Below are positions 53,397-62,700 of a stretch of 64,000 nucleotides of DNA, in pieces. The stretch's first letter is position 1, and every line of letters begins with the position of its first letter. Under the pieces are notes generated by a model. The model had not been told where the DNA came from. It ran no database searches and worked only from the letters and a program-made list of their open reading frames with translations. The position numbers and the translations under genes were made by a program. The stretch is from Lewinellaceae bacterium (lineage in GTDB: Bacteria; Bacteroidota; Bacteroidia; Chitinophagales; Saprospiraceae): the NCBI GenBank assembly GCA_020636355.1, contig JACJYB010000015.1, positions 1 through 64,000 of the forward strand. The letters run 5' to 3'.

Positions 53397-53729
53397 TCAT
53401 TTTGTTTCTTCCGGGTGATTTTTCAGATAATCATCCAACTGCATGAACTGGGTATGCCAATAAGCTTCAAAGTAATCCATCCATGCCCGGATCTGATCAA
53501 ACCCGCCGGCATTCAGATGGCAAATGCGCTCCCGGCCCTGGGGGCTTATCCGGATAAAACCGGAAGCTTCCAACAACTTGATGTGCTTGGAAATGGCGGG
53601 CCGGCTGATGGGGAAACGGTCAGCGATGGCATTGATGCTGGCCGGTTGTCCTGTCAATTGCCGGAGGATCTCCCGTCGTTGCGGATCGGCCAAAGCCAGA
53701 AAAACATCCGGGTCAGAGGGTGTACTCAT
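53397..53729 (-). CDS. ArsR-family transcriptional repressor
   Basis: The 110-residue regulator starts at ATG 53729 (MSTPSDPDVFLALADPQRREILRQLTGQPASINAIADRFPISRPAISKHIKLLEASGFIRISPQGRERICHLNAGGF). This is the ArsR winged helix, with recognition helix RPAISKHIKLLE. No metal-binding Cys motif (ELCVCD) is seen, so it is of the non-metal type often paired with SRPBCC genes. Its start overlaps the stop of the SRPBCC gene by 4 bases. A longer frame to 53780 is rejected. Two GTAAC-N6-GTTAC boxes upstream of the operon are its likely operators. Confidence 0.92.
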   Translation of the reverse strand: MSTPSDPDVFLALADPQRREILRQLTGQPASINAIADRFPISRPAISKHIKLLEASGFIRISPQGRERICHLNAGGFDQIRAWMDYFEAYWHTQFMQLDDYLKNHPEETK

Positions 53730-54166
53730 ACAGACTGATTTAGAAGCACTTCCAGACGACGGAAAAAGCTCTTCTGCCATCCCTTTTCCATCATGAAACT
53801 GGTCATCGCGCCCCGCAGTCCGGTAAACCCGGTGTGATCCAACTTTAACAGCGTACCTCCTTCCTGATGTACGAGGGACCAGATTACGATCGTATCCAGA
53901 TTGAGCACACCTGGTTCTGGACCTCCCCGGAATGAATAAACCAGCTTTTGTTCGGGAATGACTTCCAAAACTTCAAAATACATGTTACCGTCCCATCCTG
54001 GTCTGGGCTTTGCGGTTTCTGTCCAGGTAAATCCAACCCGCGCTTCGAAAGGAACGGTCTTATTCAGATTACTCCATTCCCGCAGGATACCAGGGTTGGT
54101 CAGACACTCCCAGATCCGCGCTACCGGGTAGGGATAAAATTGTTCCAGATGGATCTCGTTCTTCAT
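53726..54166 (-). CDS. SRPBCC domain protein (AHSA1/START-like)
   Basis: The 146-residue protein has the Bet v1-like AHSA1 pattern: IHLEQFYPYPVARIWECLTNPGILREWSNLN, then GFTWTETAKPRPGWDGNMYFEVLEVIPEQKLVYSFRGGPEPGVLNLDTIVIWSLVHQEGGTLLKLDHTGFTG, and a C-terminal helix. It should bind a hydrophobic small molecule in its cavity; members paired with ArsR are usually of unknown ligand. Here it is the first gene of the operon and the ArsR gene follows, the reverse of the usual order. The promoter and operators before it are described separately. Confidence 0.92.
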   Translation of the reverse strand: MKNEIHLEQFYPYPVARIWECLTNPGILREWSNLNKTVPFEARVGFTWTETAKPRPGWDGNMYFEVLEVIPEQKLVYSFRGGPEPGVLNLDTIVIWSLVHQEGGTLLKLDHTGFTGLRGAMTSFMMEKGWQKSFFRRLEVLLNQSV

Positions 54167-54180
54167 GATTGCTATTTAAT

Positions 54181-54228
54181 GTAACCGGTTGGTTACGCAA
54201 ACTTACATGTAACTTTCGGGTTACGCAA
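54181..54228 (-). promoter_or_regulatory. SRPBCC-ArsR operon promoter with twin operators
   Basis: GTAACCGGTTGGTTAC (54181-54196) and GTAACTTTCGGGTTAC (54209-54224) are two 16-base sites of the form GTAAC-N6-GTTAC, both followed by GCAA, with centres 28 bases apart. On the minus strand TTG (54226-54228) and TAAGTTTG (54198-54205), a full match to TAnnTTTG, are separated by 20 bases. One operator fills the spacer; the other lies just after the -7 box, at the start point. Binding of ArsR would block initiation. Confidence 0.75.
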
Positions 54229-54240
54229 TTTATATTACAT

Positions 54241-54269
54241 AAAAAACCCGGCATGCATGCACGCCGGGT
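54241..54269 (-). terminator. Rho-independent terminator after the small lipoprotein gene
   Basis: On the minus strand ACCCGGC/GCCGGGT form a 7-base GC-rich stem with a 10-base loop, followed by T6. It starts 18 bases after the stop of the gene at 54287 and just precedes the ArsR operon promoter. Confidence 0.85.
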
Positions 54270-54286
54270 CTAATTGAAATCCTTTT

Positions 54287-54697
54287 TTATTGAATGCTAA
54301 GCTTCAGAGATACCTGATTGACCAGGCCATCGCGGTTGGTGACCGTGAAGGTCAGTTCATACACATCCCCGGAGTTGGAGGGTACTGTAAACGTAAAATC
54401 ATAACTGAAACTATCCTGATCATCTCCGGTCAGATCCTGATTGAAGATAGAAGTTGAGCTGCTTCCATTGACCGATTGGGAGATATCAAACTTCTTGAGT
54501 ACGTCCTTGTCTTCGGATTTCGATGCGTTGATCCCGATCTTAACGGAACTTCCTCCTGCTACCGTGGCATTGCTGGAAGTGTAATCGGAACCTGTCGCAA
54601 AGCTGATCTTGGGAAGGAGACCTTCGTCTTTTTCGCATGCGGAAAAGACGAAACTGAATAGGGTGAATATAAGTGCTAATGGCATTATTGATTTCAT
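54287..54697 (-). CDS. Small Bacteroidota lipoprotein, Ig-like fold
   Basis: The 136-residue product begins with a lipoprotein signal MKSIMPLALIFTLFSFVFSAC and the lipobox FSAC, followed by EKDE. The mature part is beta-rich and low in aromatic residues (ISFATGSDYTSSNATVAGGSSVKIGINASKSEDKDVLKKFDISQSVNGSSSTSIFNQDLTGDDQDSFSYDFTFTVP, then VYELTFTVTNRDGLVNQVSLKLSIQ), as in immunoglobulin-like domains. It is the type of lipoprotein often found on the outer face of Bacteroidota cells. A strong terminator follows, so it is its own unit. Confidence 0.75.
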   Translation of the reverse strand: MKSIMPLALIFTLFSFVFSACEKDEGLLPKISFATGSDYTSSNATVAGGSSVKIGINASKSEDKDVLKKFDISQSVNGSSSTSIFNQDLTGDDQDSFSYDFTFTVPSNSGDVYELTFTVTNRDGLVNQVSLKLSIQ

Positions 54698-54779
54698 GGT
54701 CTATTGAATTATAGGGTCCCGGTCCGATACCGGCACCGTTAATAAATTTTTGAATGAAGAGGCAGTCGTTTATATCGGG

Positions 54780-55310
54780 TCAGGCGATCAATTTTGGAGG
54801 TGGGTAGGGAATATCATTTTCAAATTGGGAAACCATATCCCTTATGACCGGGTGACCATCGTTTTCCGTCGGATCATGACGATTCTTTACCACAGGTGCA
54901 TGCTGGAAATATTTGGCATTGGGAGGGAATAGACGATGCGCTATGGCGGGCTCATGGCCTGGCGCCTGGCCAAGATTATACCAGCGGTGTTGTACCAGAT
55001 CTTCTTCTTTGCTGTCCTCAAAGCAAAGCACGCTAACCAGGGAATCTTGCTTCTGCCAGGTCATTACATCGTACAATCGACCCTGATACCAAAATTCCTT
55101 GCCATATTCTTCCCATTCCATAGCTGACGCGGGCACCACCAGCCATTGCCAGTTCATACCGGCCGCATCATCCTCCAGATGCTCCTGCATATCCCTGCGG
55201 TGTACCATCCGCTTAACCTTGAGGGTCACCCATTGGCAGGCAGCCAGGAGGAAGATGAGAACTCCCCCCATGAAAATCCATTTGAAAACTACTTTACTGC
55301 CGTGCCGCAT
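54780..55310 (-). CDS. Membrane-anchored hypothetical protein downstream of a TonB receptor
   Basis: The 176-residue product has one N-terminal helix, VVFKWIFMGGVLIFLLAAC, which can be read as a membrane anchor or, less surely, a lipoprotein signal. It is followed by a His-rich mature part with WYNLGQAPGHEPAIAHRLFPPNAKYFQHAPVVKNRHD near its C-terminus. No family is recognised. The start overlaps the end of the TonB receptor gene by 17 bases, so it is translated in the same operon; it may assist that receptor's substrate, perhaps a metal, given its many His residues. That is inference. Confidence 0.68.
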   Translation of the reverse strand: MRHGSKVVFKWIFMGGVLIFLLAACQWVTLKVKRMVHRRDMQEHLEDDAAGMNWQWLVVPASAMEWEEYGKEFWYQGRLYDVMTWQKQDSLVSVLCFEDSKEEDLVQHRWYNLGQAPGHEPAIAHRLFPPNAKYFQHAPVVKNRHDPTENDGHPVIRDMVSQFENDIPYPPPKLIA

Positions 55311-57357
55311 TGAATTTTACCTTACAAGCAAGCGTAAAATTACGACCCATATTCAATAGTCCGAAATCCTTGAACCGGGACAGATGATCGTAATAGGCGG
55401 TATTCAAAAGATTATCGCCCAGTATACTCAACGTATACGATGCTTTTTTCGCTTTGAAATCCGCGGAGATTCCTGCATGAATCAGCCAATAGTCCGGCGT
55501 TGCCACCTCATCCCGGTAAATGCGATCCTGAGCAAAGACGTAATCGATTTGCCAATCTGCATGCACGTTCGCTGAACCTTTTAAATTCCAGGTGAATTCA
55601 CCTCCGGGTTGTAGTCTGGAAGGTGGGATAAAAGGCGTAAACAAGCCATCGAATGTCTTGCTGTTCATGAATTCGTAAGCCAGTTTTATCTGGATAAATT
55701 CTGTTGGATGATATCCGAAGGAAGTCTCGAATCCATACTGATTAGCATCTTGCTGTTGGAACCGATAGACAGGAAATCCAAACCATTGCTCGTCGGTAGG
55801 TGCCAGATATACAAAATGATTGAAATGATTGTAGAACGGACTGAACCCGAGTTCCCATCCTTTTGAGGCATAGTTTACCACACCATTAACCGACAGGACC
55901 TGTTCATTGGCAAAATCCGGATTGCCGATCTCGTAGGTGAAAACCCCTTCATGCAAGCCATTGGAAGACAGCTCCGCCAGATTGGGTACACGGACGCCAG
56001 TAGAGACATTGAGTTTCAGGTTGAGGTGTTCATCGGGCATAAAACTGATACCAGTCAACGCATTGTAAAATGGTGCGAACTTTGAAAAGGGCTGAATGTC
56101 CTTATCCGGTGAATTGACTCCCGGAGTAAAAAATGTTTTAACCCATTTCTGACCGACACCGATTCCATTTTCCCACACGATCCTCGACCGCAGATGCATG
56201 ATCCAGTAGGCGGACAAATTACTCTCCTGCAGGTAAGCGTCCGGGACGATTTTGCGAGCCCCATAGTTCGTATTGTCTTCAAAAACTCCCAGTCCTGATA
56301 GCATCAGGGTATGATTATCGCTCAATTGTTTTTCCCACTTGACCAGGCACTGGCCGGTAATGAGATGCATGTTGAGGCTGATCGCCCCTCCTCCTTCATT
56401 TTCCAATCGCTCGTTTGATTGGATACCCGCATTGATGGTCAATTTGGCATTGGAAGGAAAATAAATCCTGTTGTCCGAAGAAAGTGTATTGAGCAACACC
56501 AGATGAGCAGGATTAACATTTAGCCGCCGGCTCTGACGGGCGTCCGCTTCAATAAACGTGTACACATCATTGAAAATAAAACCAAAGCGATTGAAGGAGC
56601 TGGAAAAGTAATTATTGGAGACCCAATTGCCTTTCTGGAACCCGTAAGATCCTTTCAGATAATAACCATCAAACCGGCTGTTGAGGACCCGCGTGCCATG
56701 ACCATCGGTATAATCCGCATTGTTTTCCACACCGGCGCGGATTCGAAACCATTTATGGCCCAGATTGGCCTGATATCCTCCCTGGATCATTCCTCCGGCC
56801 GTATTGGAATGTGCCTTTATTCCATAATCCCATTGCATCTCCTGGAAGGATGGTTTGGCCTCCTCAACCAGGTTGATCACACCCGCAATGGCTTCGGTCC
56901 CGTACAATACACTCATCGGGCCTTTGATTACCTCCAGCTTACTGAGCCCCAGGTCCGAAAGTCCCAGACCATGTTCTTCCTGCCACTGCTGATTGTCAAA
57001 TTTCAATCCGTTGAGCAGGATAAGGACCCGGTTGCCAAACAGGCCCCGAATCACCGGTTTGGCGATGGCCACGCCAGTGGTCAACATGCGAACACCCGGT
57101 GTCGCCGCCAACAGATCCGAAAGATTGTAATTGGAAGAGAGGGGATCGGTTGTCGAAATAGGCAATAGATTAAACGAAGTACTGGATGCTGCTTCATCCC
57201 GCAACGCCGTTACGGTAACTTCATCCATGTCTACCGCCCTCAGGGTATCTGCCGGCGTCTGAGCCTGCAGGGCCTGGACGGACAACACCAATCCCATTGG
57301 CAGAATCATAAAACGAAACAACTCTTTCCAGGTACACCGGTTCGACCTCAAAGCCAT
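55294..57357 (-). CDS. TonB-dependent outer-membrane receptor
   Basis: The 687-residue protein has a long signal region (MILPMGLVLSVQALQAQ). The TonB box/plug follows: VDMDEVTVTALRDEAASS, then SNYNLSDLLAATPGVRMLTTGVAIAKPVIRGLFGNRVLILLNGLKFDNQQWQEEHGLGLSDLGLSKLEVIKGPMSVLYGTEAIAGVINLVEEAKP. The barrel runs to LLNMGRNFTLACKVKF at the C-terminus. Unlike SusC proteins it has no N-terminal carboxypeptidase-like domain and no SusD partner. It takes up a siderophore, metal, vitamin or other small molecule. The plug's length and GHGLGLSDLGLS fit metal/siderophore-type receptors; the substrate is not certain. It follows the molybdopterin gene by 81 bases. Confidence 0.95.
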   Translation of the reverse strand: MALRSNRCTWKELFRFMILPMGLVLSVQALQAQTPADTLRAVDMDEVTVTALRDEAASSTSFNLLPISTTDPLSSNYNLSDLLAATPGVRMLTTGVAIAKPVIRGLFGNRVLILLNGLKFDNQQWQEEHGLGLSDLGLSKLEVIKGPMSVLYGTEAIAGVINLVEEAKPSFQEMQWDYGIKAHSNTAGGMIQGGYQANLGHKWFRIRAGVENNADYTDGHGTRVLNSRFDGYYLKGSYGFQKGNWVSNNYFSSSFNRFGFIFNDVYTFIEADARQSRRLNVNPAHLVLLNTLSSDNRIYFPSNAKLTINAGIQSNERLENEGGGAISLNMHLITGQCLVKWEKQLSDNHTLMLSGLGVFEDNTNYGARKIVPDAYLQESNLSAYWIMHLRSRIVWENGIGVGQKWVKTFFTPGVNSPDKDIQPFSKFAPFYNALTGISFMPDEHLNLKLNVSTGVRVPNLAELSSNGLHEGVFTYEIGNPDFANEQVLSVNGVVNYASKGWELGFSPFYNHFNHFVYLAPTDEQWFGFPVYRFQQQDANQYGFETSFGYHPTEFIQIKLAYEFMNSKTFDGLFTPFIPPSRLQPGGEFTWNLKGSANVHADWQIDYVFAQDRIYRDEVATPDYWLIHAGISADFKAKKASYTLSILGDNLLNTAYYDHLSRFKDFGLLNMGRNFTLACKVKFNAARQ

Positions 57358-57438
57358 TAAATCTTAAAAATTCCATGCAAGGTAAAACCTTGAGTGAAAA
57401 GTTTACCAATCAATCCTGTTTCCATCAGAATCCCTGGA

Positions 57439-59607
57439 TCAGGACATCCTGACCACTTCAACCCAGGTCTCCTGAAGGGCTGCACCCTGACCGCGGTCTG
57501 TCCATCGATCAGTGGTTAAGGCATTGACAGATGATTGGTCCGGAAGATACATGGACCAAAAACCCTGGGGGATACTCACGATTCCAGTCAAAACAGCATC
57601 GGTGACGCGTGCCTTCAGTTTTAGTTCACCACGTTCATTATAGATCCAAACGTTGTCACCGTCCTGGATTTGCCGAATTTCGGCATCCGCTGCATTGATG
57701 TCTATCCTTGGCGCTCCTTCCTCTGTGCGGAGTCGTTCTGCATTGGCATGGCTGGAATTCAGGAAATGGGCCGTGGATTTAATGGCCATCAGTTTAAGTG
57801 GAAAGTGCGCGATTTCTTCCGGACCACGTGCTACCGGAACATATTCGGGAATGGTCACGCCATCGGGAGGGAACAATTGACATTTTCCGGAATCGGTTGG
57901 AAAATTACCTTGGGCAAATGGAATCCAGGGATCCGGCAAGTTCAGCCGGGCCCATCCCGTTTTGCGCAGGCTCCGGAAGGTGATTCCCTGCAGGTAAGGA
58001 TGATTGCTATCAAATGCGGACTTGACCAGATCCAGGTCTGTCTCTTGAAAATAAGCTTCTCCGAATCCCATCGCGCTGGCTAAAAGCCGGAAAAACTCGG
58101 AATTGGGTTTAGCCTCCCCCACCGGTGGTATGGCCGGTTCATTCAAATTCAGGTAATTCTGCCCCCAGGAGACCATCAGGTCCCAATGTTCCAGCTGGGT
58201 GGTAGCGGGAAAAATGTAATCGGCATACCGGGCTGTATCGGTAACAAAATGCTCGAGGACAACCGTAAACAAATCCTCACGCTGCAGGCCCTGAACGACC
58301 AGATTTTGATTGGGAGCCGTGACCGCAGGGTTCGCGTTATAGACAAATAAGGCTTTTATGGACGGATCCAACTCGGAAGAAGCCAGTGCCTGGCCTATTT
58401 GGATCATGCTGATTTCACGGGTTTCATTTTTTGACTCCGGCGAAAACTCCAGCCGTTGCCAGTTTAAAGCCTGGCCAAATAACTCATAGGTATAATGCAG
58501 CAGACCACCACCATGTTTGCGCCAGGCACCGGTGATGGCAGGCAGCATAGTGACCGCCTGGAAAGCGCTGGCTCCATTGGCCTGATGTTCCATGCCGATC
58601 AAAACTCGTATGACCGCAGGATCGCCATTGGCGTATTCGCGCGCAATCGTACGAATGCTTTCCGGTGGCAATCCTACCCCGGCGCTTATTTTTTCCGGTT
58701 CAAAATCCCGGACATAGGATTTCAACAACTCAATTCCGGAGGTATAGGAATCGATGTAATCCTGGTCCTGCAGCCCCTCATCCAGGATTGTTTTGATCAT
58801 TGCCAATGCAAGCAGCACATCCGTTCCCGGCCGCGGCCGAATGTGCCAGTCGGCTTGTTTTGCCGTCTCAGAAAGGTAGGGATCGATGACAACCAATTTA
58901 GCCCCGGCGCTACGGGCTGATGTGACGAAAGGCCAGAGATGTTGATTGGACCGGGCTGTGTTGGTTCCCCACAGGATGATGTAGCGGGCATGGATGATGT
59001 CTTCAGGCAGAATGCCTGTGGTGCAGCCCATAACAGCTTCCGTGCCACTGGCAGCCGCATCCCCACAGATGGTGCGACCCAAACGGGATGCACCTAATTG
59101 GGTAAAAAAACGATTGCTCATCAAATTATTCTGGATCAGTCCCTCGGTACCTGCGTAGCCAAATGGTAATACAGCCTGGGGGCCATGGTCGGCAACTACT
59201 GTTTTTAATTTCTCAGCAACCTCCTTAATGCCCTGGTCCCAGGATATCGGGGTGAATTCCGCGGAACCTTTCGGGCCGATGCGCTTTAACGGTGTCTGAA
59301 TACGGTCCGGATGATAGGTCACTTCCACCGGAAATTGATCCATCTTATTGCACAGCTTACCTGCAGTAAAAGGATTGCTTGTACTAGCCTGGAACTTTGT
59401 AACGCGATCATTATTTACGGTAACCTCCCAGCTGCAACAGTCCGGACAATCGTGATGGCAGGCCCCGAATGTCCGCTTATCCCGCTCCGGGTGACAGGCC
59501 CACTGGCCAACCATTGTGGTTGAAAGACCGGCTACCGTCACACCGCGGATTCCGGTTTCAATAAATGCTCTGCGGGTAAACGGTTTTGGGGTTTTGGTTT
59601 TGGTCAT
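57439..59607 (-). CDS. Tat-exported molybdopterin-dependent oxidoreductase (DMSO-reductase superfamily)
   Basis: The 722-residue enzyme starts at ATG 59607 with a twin-arginine signal (TRRAFIETGIRGVTVAGLS). A [4Fe-4S] site follows in CHHDCPDCCSW ... GKLCNK, spaced as in the CPHDCPDTC class. Then come the molybdopterin domains: SNRFFTQLGASRLGRTICGDAAASGTEA, YIILWGTNTARSNQHLWPF, SAGAKLVVIDPYLSETAKQADWHIRPRPGTDVLLALAM. The C-terminal cofactor-binding domain contains LNSSHANAERLRTEEGAPRIDINAADAEIRQIQDGDNVWIYNERGELKLKA. The enzyme should act in the periplasm on a small oxyanion or organic substrate; substrate unknown. No separate electron-transfer subunit lies nearby. The TonB receptor gene lies downstream. 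Confidence 0.94.
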   Translation of the reverse strand: MTKTKTPKPFTRRAFIETGIRGVTVAGLSTTMVGQWACHPERDKRTFGACHHDCPDCCSWEVTVNNDRVTKFQASTSNPFTAGKLCNKMDQFPVEVTYHPDRIQTPLKRIGPKGSAEFTPISWDQGIKEVAEKLKTVVADHGPQAVLPFGYAGTEGLIQNNLMSNRFFTQLGASRLGRTICGDAAASGTEAVMGCTTGILPEDIIHARYIILWGTNTARSNQHLWPFVTSARSAGAKLVVIDPYLSETAKQADWHIRPRPGTDVLLALAMIKTILDEGLQDQDYIDSYTSGIELLKSYVRDFEPEKISAGVGLPPESIRTIAREYANGDPAVIRVLIGMEHQANGASAFQAVTMLPAITGAWRKHGGGLLHYTYELFGQALNWQRLEFSPESKNETREISMIQIGQALASSELDPSIKALFVYNANPAVTAPNQNLVVQGLQREDLFTVVLEHFVTDTARYADYIFPATTQLEHWDLMVSWGQNYLNLNEPAIPPVGEAKPNSEFFRLLASAMGFGEAYFQETDLDLVKSAFDSNHPYLQGITFRSLRKTGWARLNLPDPWIPFAQGNFPTDSGKCQLFPPDGVTIPEYVPVARGPEEIAHFPLKLMAIKSTAHFLNSSHANAERLRTEEGAPRIDINAADAEIRQIQDGDNVWIYNERGELKLKARVTDAVLTGIVSIPQGFWSMYLPDQSSVNALTTDRWTDRGQGAALQETWVEVVRMS

Positions 59608-59782
59608 AATAAAAATGCCATTAAATGGTTTCGTTCCGATTCGTTGAAACGACCCGAAACATCGAAGAAACAAGATTGCTTAACTAAGATAATAAGGTTG
59701 TTTGTAAAAAATTTATACGTTCATTCTTTCCACGCTATTAAACGAACGATTGCTTTTTAAATCAAATGCAAAAACCAACTGT

Positions 59783-62700
59783 ATGAAGGCAATTTTAATG
59801 CTGCTGGCTAGCTTATTGGTGGTCAATATGGGACGCGGACAGAACTGCAATGCTCCTTCCATATCGGATCTTTCCGCCGATAATAATGGGAATAATTCAA
59901 GTACCTTAAATTGTAGTGTTCCCAATAAACATGCGTATGAATGGCGCATCCGCATCCTGGGCACCAACAACTGGAACAACCTGGGAACAACCAATTACGG
60001 AACCATTCCGGTAGAAGTGGATCCCGGCCTTACCTACCAGTATCAATGCAGGGTGGAATGCACCGCTAATAATTTCAGCCCCTGGTCCCCTTCCGGTTCA
60101 TTTACCGCTGCCTGCGAGCGCATACGCAATTATGAAGTGCACGCTAGCAACATAACCGCCAGTTCTGCACTGGCCAGCACCGATATCGATGGCGCCGATG
60201 CTTATGAATGGCGCTACCCGGAACCCAACTGGAATGATCCGGTCGCACCGCCTCCATTTCGAAATTTTAAAAGCAACGGACCTTCCATCACCCTTTCCGG
60301 TTTGACTTCCCGGACTACCTATGATCTGAGCGTACGCATGCGTTGCGGATCTGATTGGACGGCATGGTCCACAGCTATCGATTTTCAGACCACCTGTGCT
60401 ACGGCAGGATCCGGAGACCTGGAAGCGGAAATCAACAGCTCTACTTCGGCAACCTTAAAATGCAATATTCCAAATGCAGACGAGTATCAATTCCGTTACC
60501 GGCAGCAAGGCGCTTCGAATTGGACCAATATTCCTAAATCCAATCGAGACTATATCGGTCTCCTTCAATTGCAACCAGAGCAAACTTATGAATTCCAGTG
60601 CCAGATCTGGTGTAATGGCGTCGCCACCGGATGGTCGGGAACGGCAACATTCACCATGCCAGATGATTGCTCGGCTCCCTCGACGGTATTTACAACCTTT
60701 ATAACTACGAATAGTGCTAAACTTACCTGTGCGAGGACAAGCAATAGCCGAAAGAGCGATATCATCGAATACAAAAATCATTTTGATGCGCAGTGGTCCG
60801 TTTTCCCTGCGAGTACCAGTGGCAGTATCGATGTTACCAATCTGGATCCGGCGACAACTTACGATTGCCGGTGCAAAAGCCTGTGCAACGATGGGAGCCA
60901 ATCGGGCTATTCACCCATCGTCTCTTTCAGGACAACGCATGATTTTGTCTGCCAGGTTGAACGGGTACGGGATTTCTACAATGCAGACGGACTAAATATC
61001 TACTTCGACCACTACCCGGACCTGAATGGCTTCATCGATTTGAATTACCGCATTAAGGGTGAAACCGTTTGGTCATTTTCCACTAAAAAAACGACCAGCG
61101 GAAACACTGATTTACTGGTTACAACCACCTTTTTAATCACTCCCGTCGAAGCAGGAGCAACTTATGAATACCGCTACCGGATAAACTGCAGCAGTACGGG
61201 CTGGACCAGCTGGTCCGGGATCAATCAGGTTGCCATCCCGCCTTGTGAAGCACCCTATGCGCTATCTACCACAGAAGAAACAACAGCCAATGATCTGGTT
61301 GACGTTACCATCGAGCTTTTTAATGGGTCAACGATCACGGACTGCGAGTGCGTCGGCGTCGAAACCAGTTCCAATGCGTTTATCGGGGGCAGGAAGATAG
61401 CTCCAAATACCTGGCAATTTACGCAGCTGTTGCCCAATAATCGGTACAGTTACCAATGCCGGGCTAAATGCAATTCCAATAATCCGGGATGGAGCGACTG
61501 GGGTAATGTATCCACTTTCGCAACCGAATGTGCAAACCGGCGGGGCAATGTATCGGATGTCACTTCATCTACCATCACCGTGGTGTGTCTGCCAGCTTCC
61601 GATTTTGCCTATAATGCCTATGTCCATTACCGGCCAGCAGGTTCCAGTTTTTGGCAAACAAGCCCGCGGCAAACCGGGAATGTAGTTACCTTAACTGGCC
61701 TGACTCCGGAGACAAAATACGAGTTGCAGGTTAAAATCGATTGCCACGGATCGGAATCATACGGTCCTTACAGTGCTTCTTTTTTCGCTACGACTCTCGC
61801 TGATCCCGGCACCGTTATAACGTGCGATCCCCCTGATGTGACCAATCTGTACGCCGATCAAATTGCCACGAATACCGCCACTATCCACTGCAACGTCAGC
61901 GGCCAAGCTGCCTACGATTTCCGGGTTCGAGTCAAAGGCACCCCGAATTTCACCGATATTCCGGAATCCGCTAATAACAGCCGGTCTCTCCCCGGACTCA
62001 TGCCTGCCACCGAATACGAATACCAGTGTCGAATCAAGTGTACCACCAGCTTCAGCGACTGGTCCGCCAGTGCATTCTTCACAACGGAGCCAGAACCTGT
62101 CCTGCTCAACGAATGCCTGGCCCCGAAAATGACCAACTTAATCATCGATCAGGTGTCGGAAACACAGGCGACGGTATATTGCTCGCTTACTGCCGATGGT
62201 TATGACTTTCGTATCCGGGAAGCAGGTACACTGAGCTGGACCGACCACAACGATTCCGATCCAGGCATCACGTTCCTGGGACTGACTGCCGGGACCACCT
62301 ACCAGGTAGAAAGCCGCTTATCCTGTGGTACGACCAAAAGTGATTGGTCGGAACCCGTTTCCTTTACCACATCCACCGAATCATGCGATCAACCGGTGTT
62401 GAACCAGTTCCGGTTAATCGGGCGTACCGCTCAAAGTTTTGAAATCGAGACCATTTTGACCGGATTCAGCGGATTTGAGTACCGGTACCGTATGACCGGA
62501 ATGACCGAATGGAACTCGATACCCATATCGACATCCGGCTATTTGCTGCTCAATGATCTCTCCCCAGGTATCACCTATGATATCCAGGCCCGTATTCTCT
62601 GCGATGAATCACACCTAAGCCCCTGGAGCAAATCGGTTCAACTAACTACCCTAAGTCTCTGCGGAATCCCAGGAACCGATGAGCTTACGGTAGAATATGT

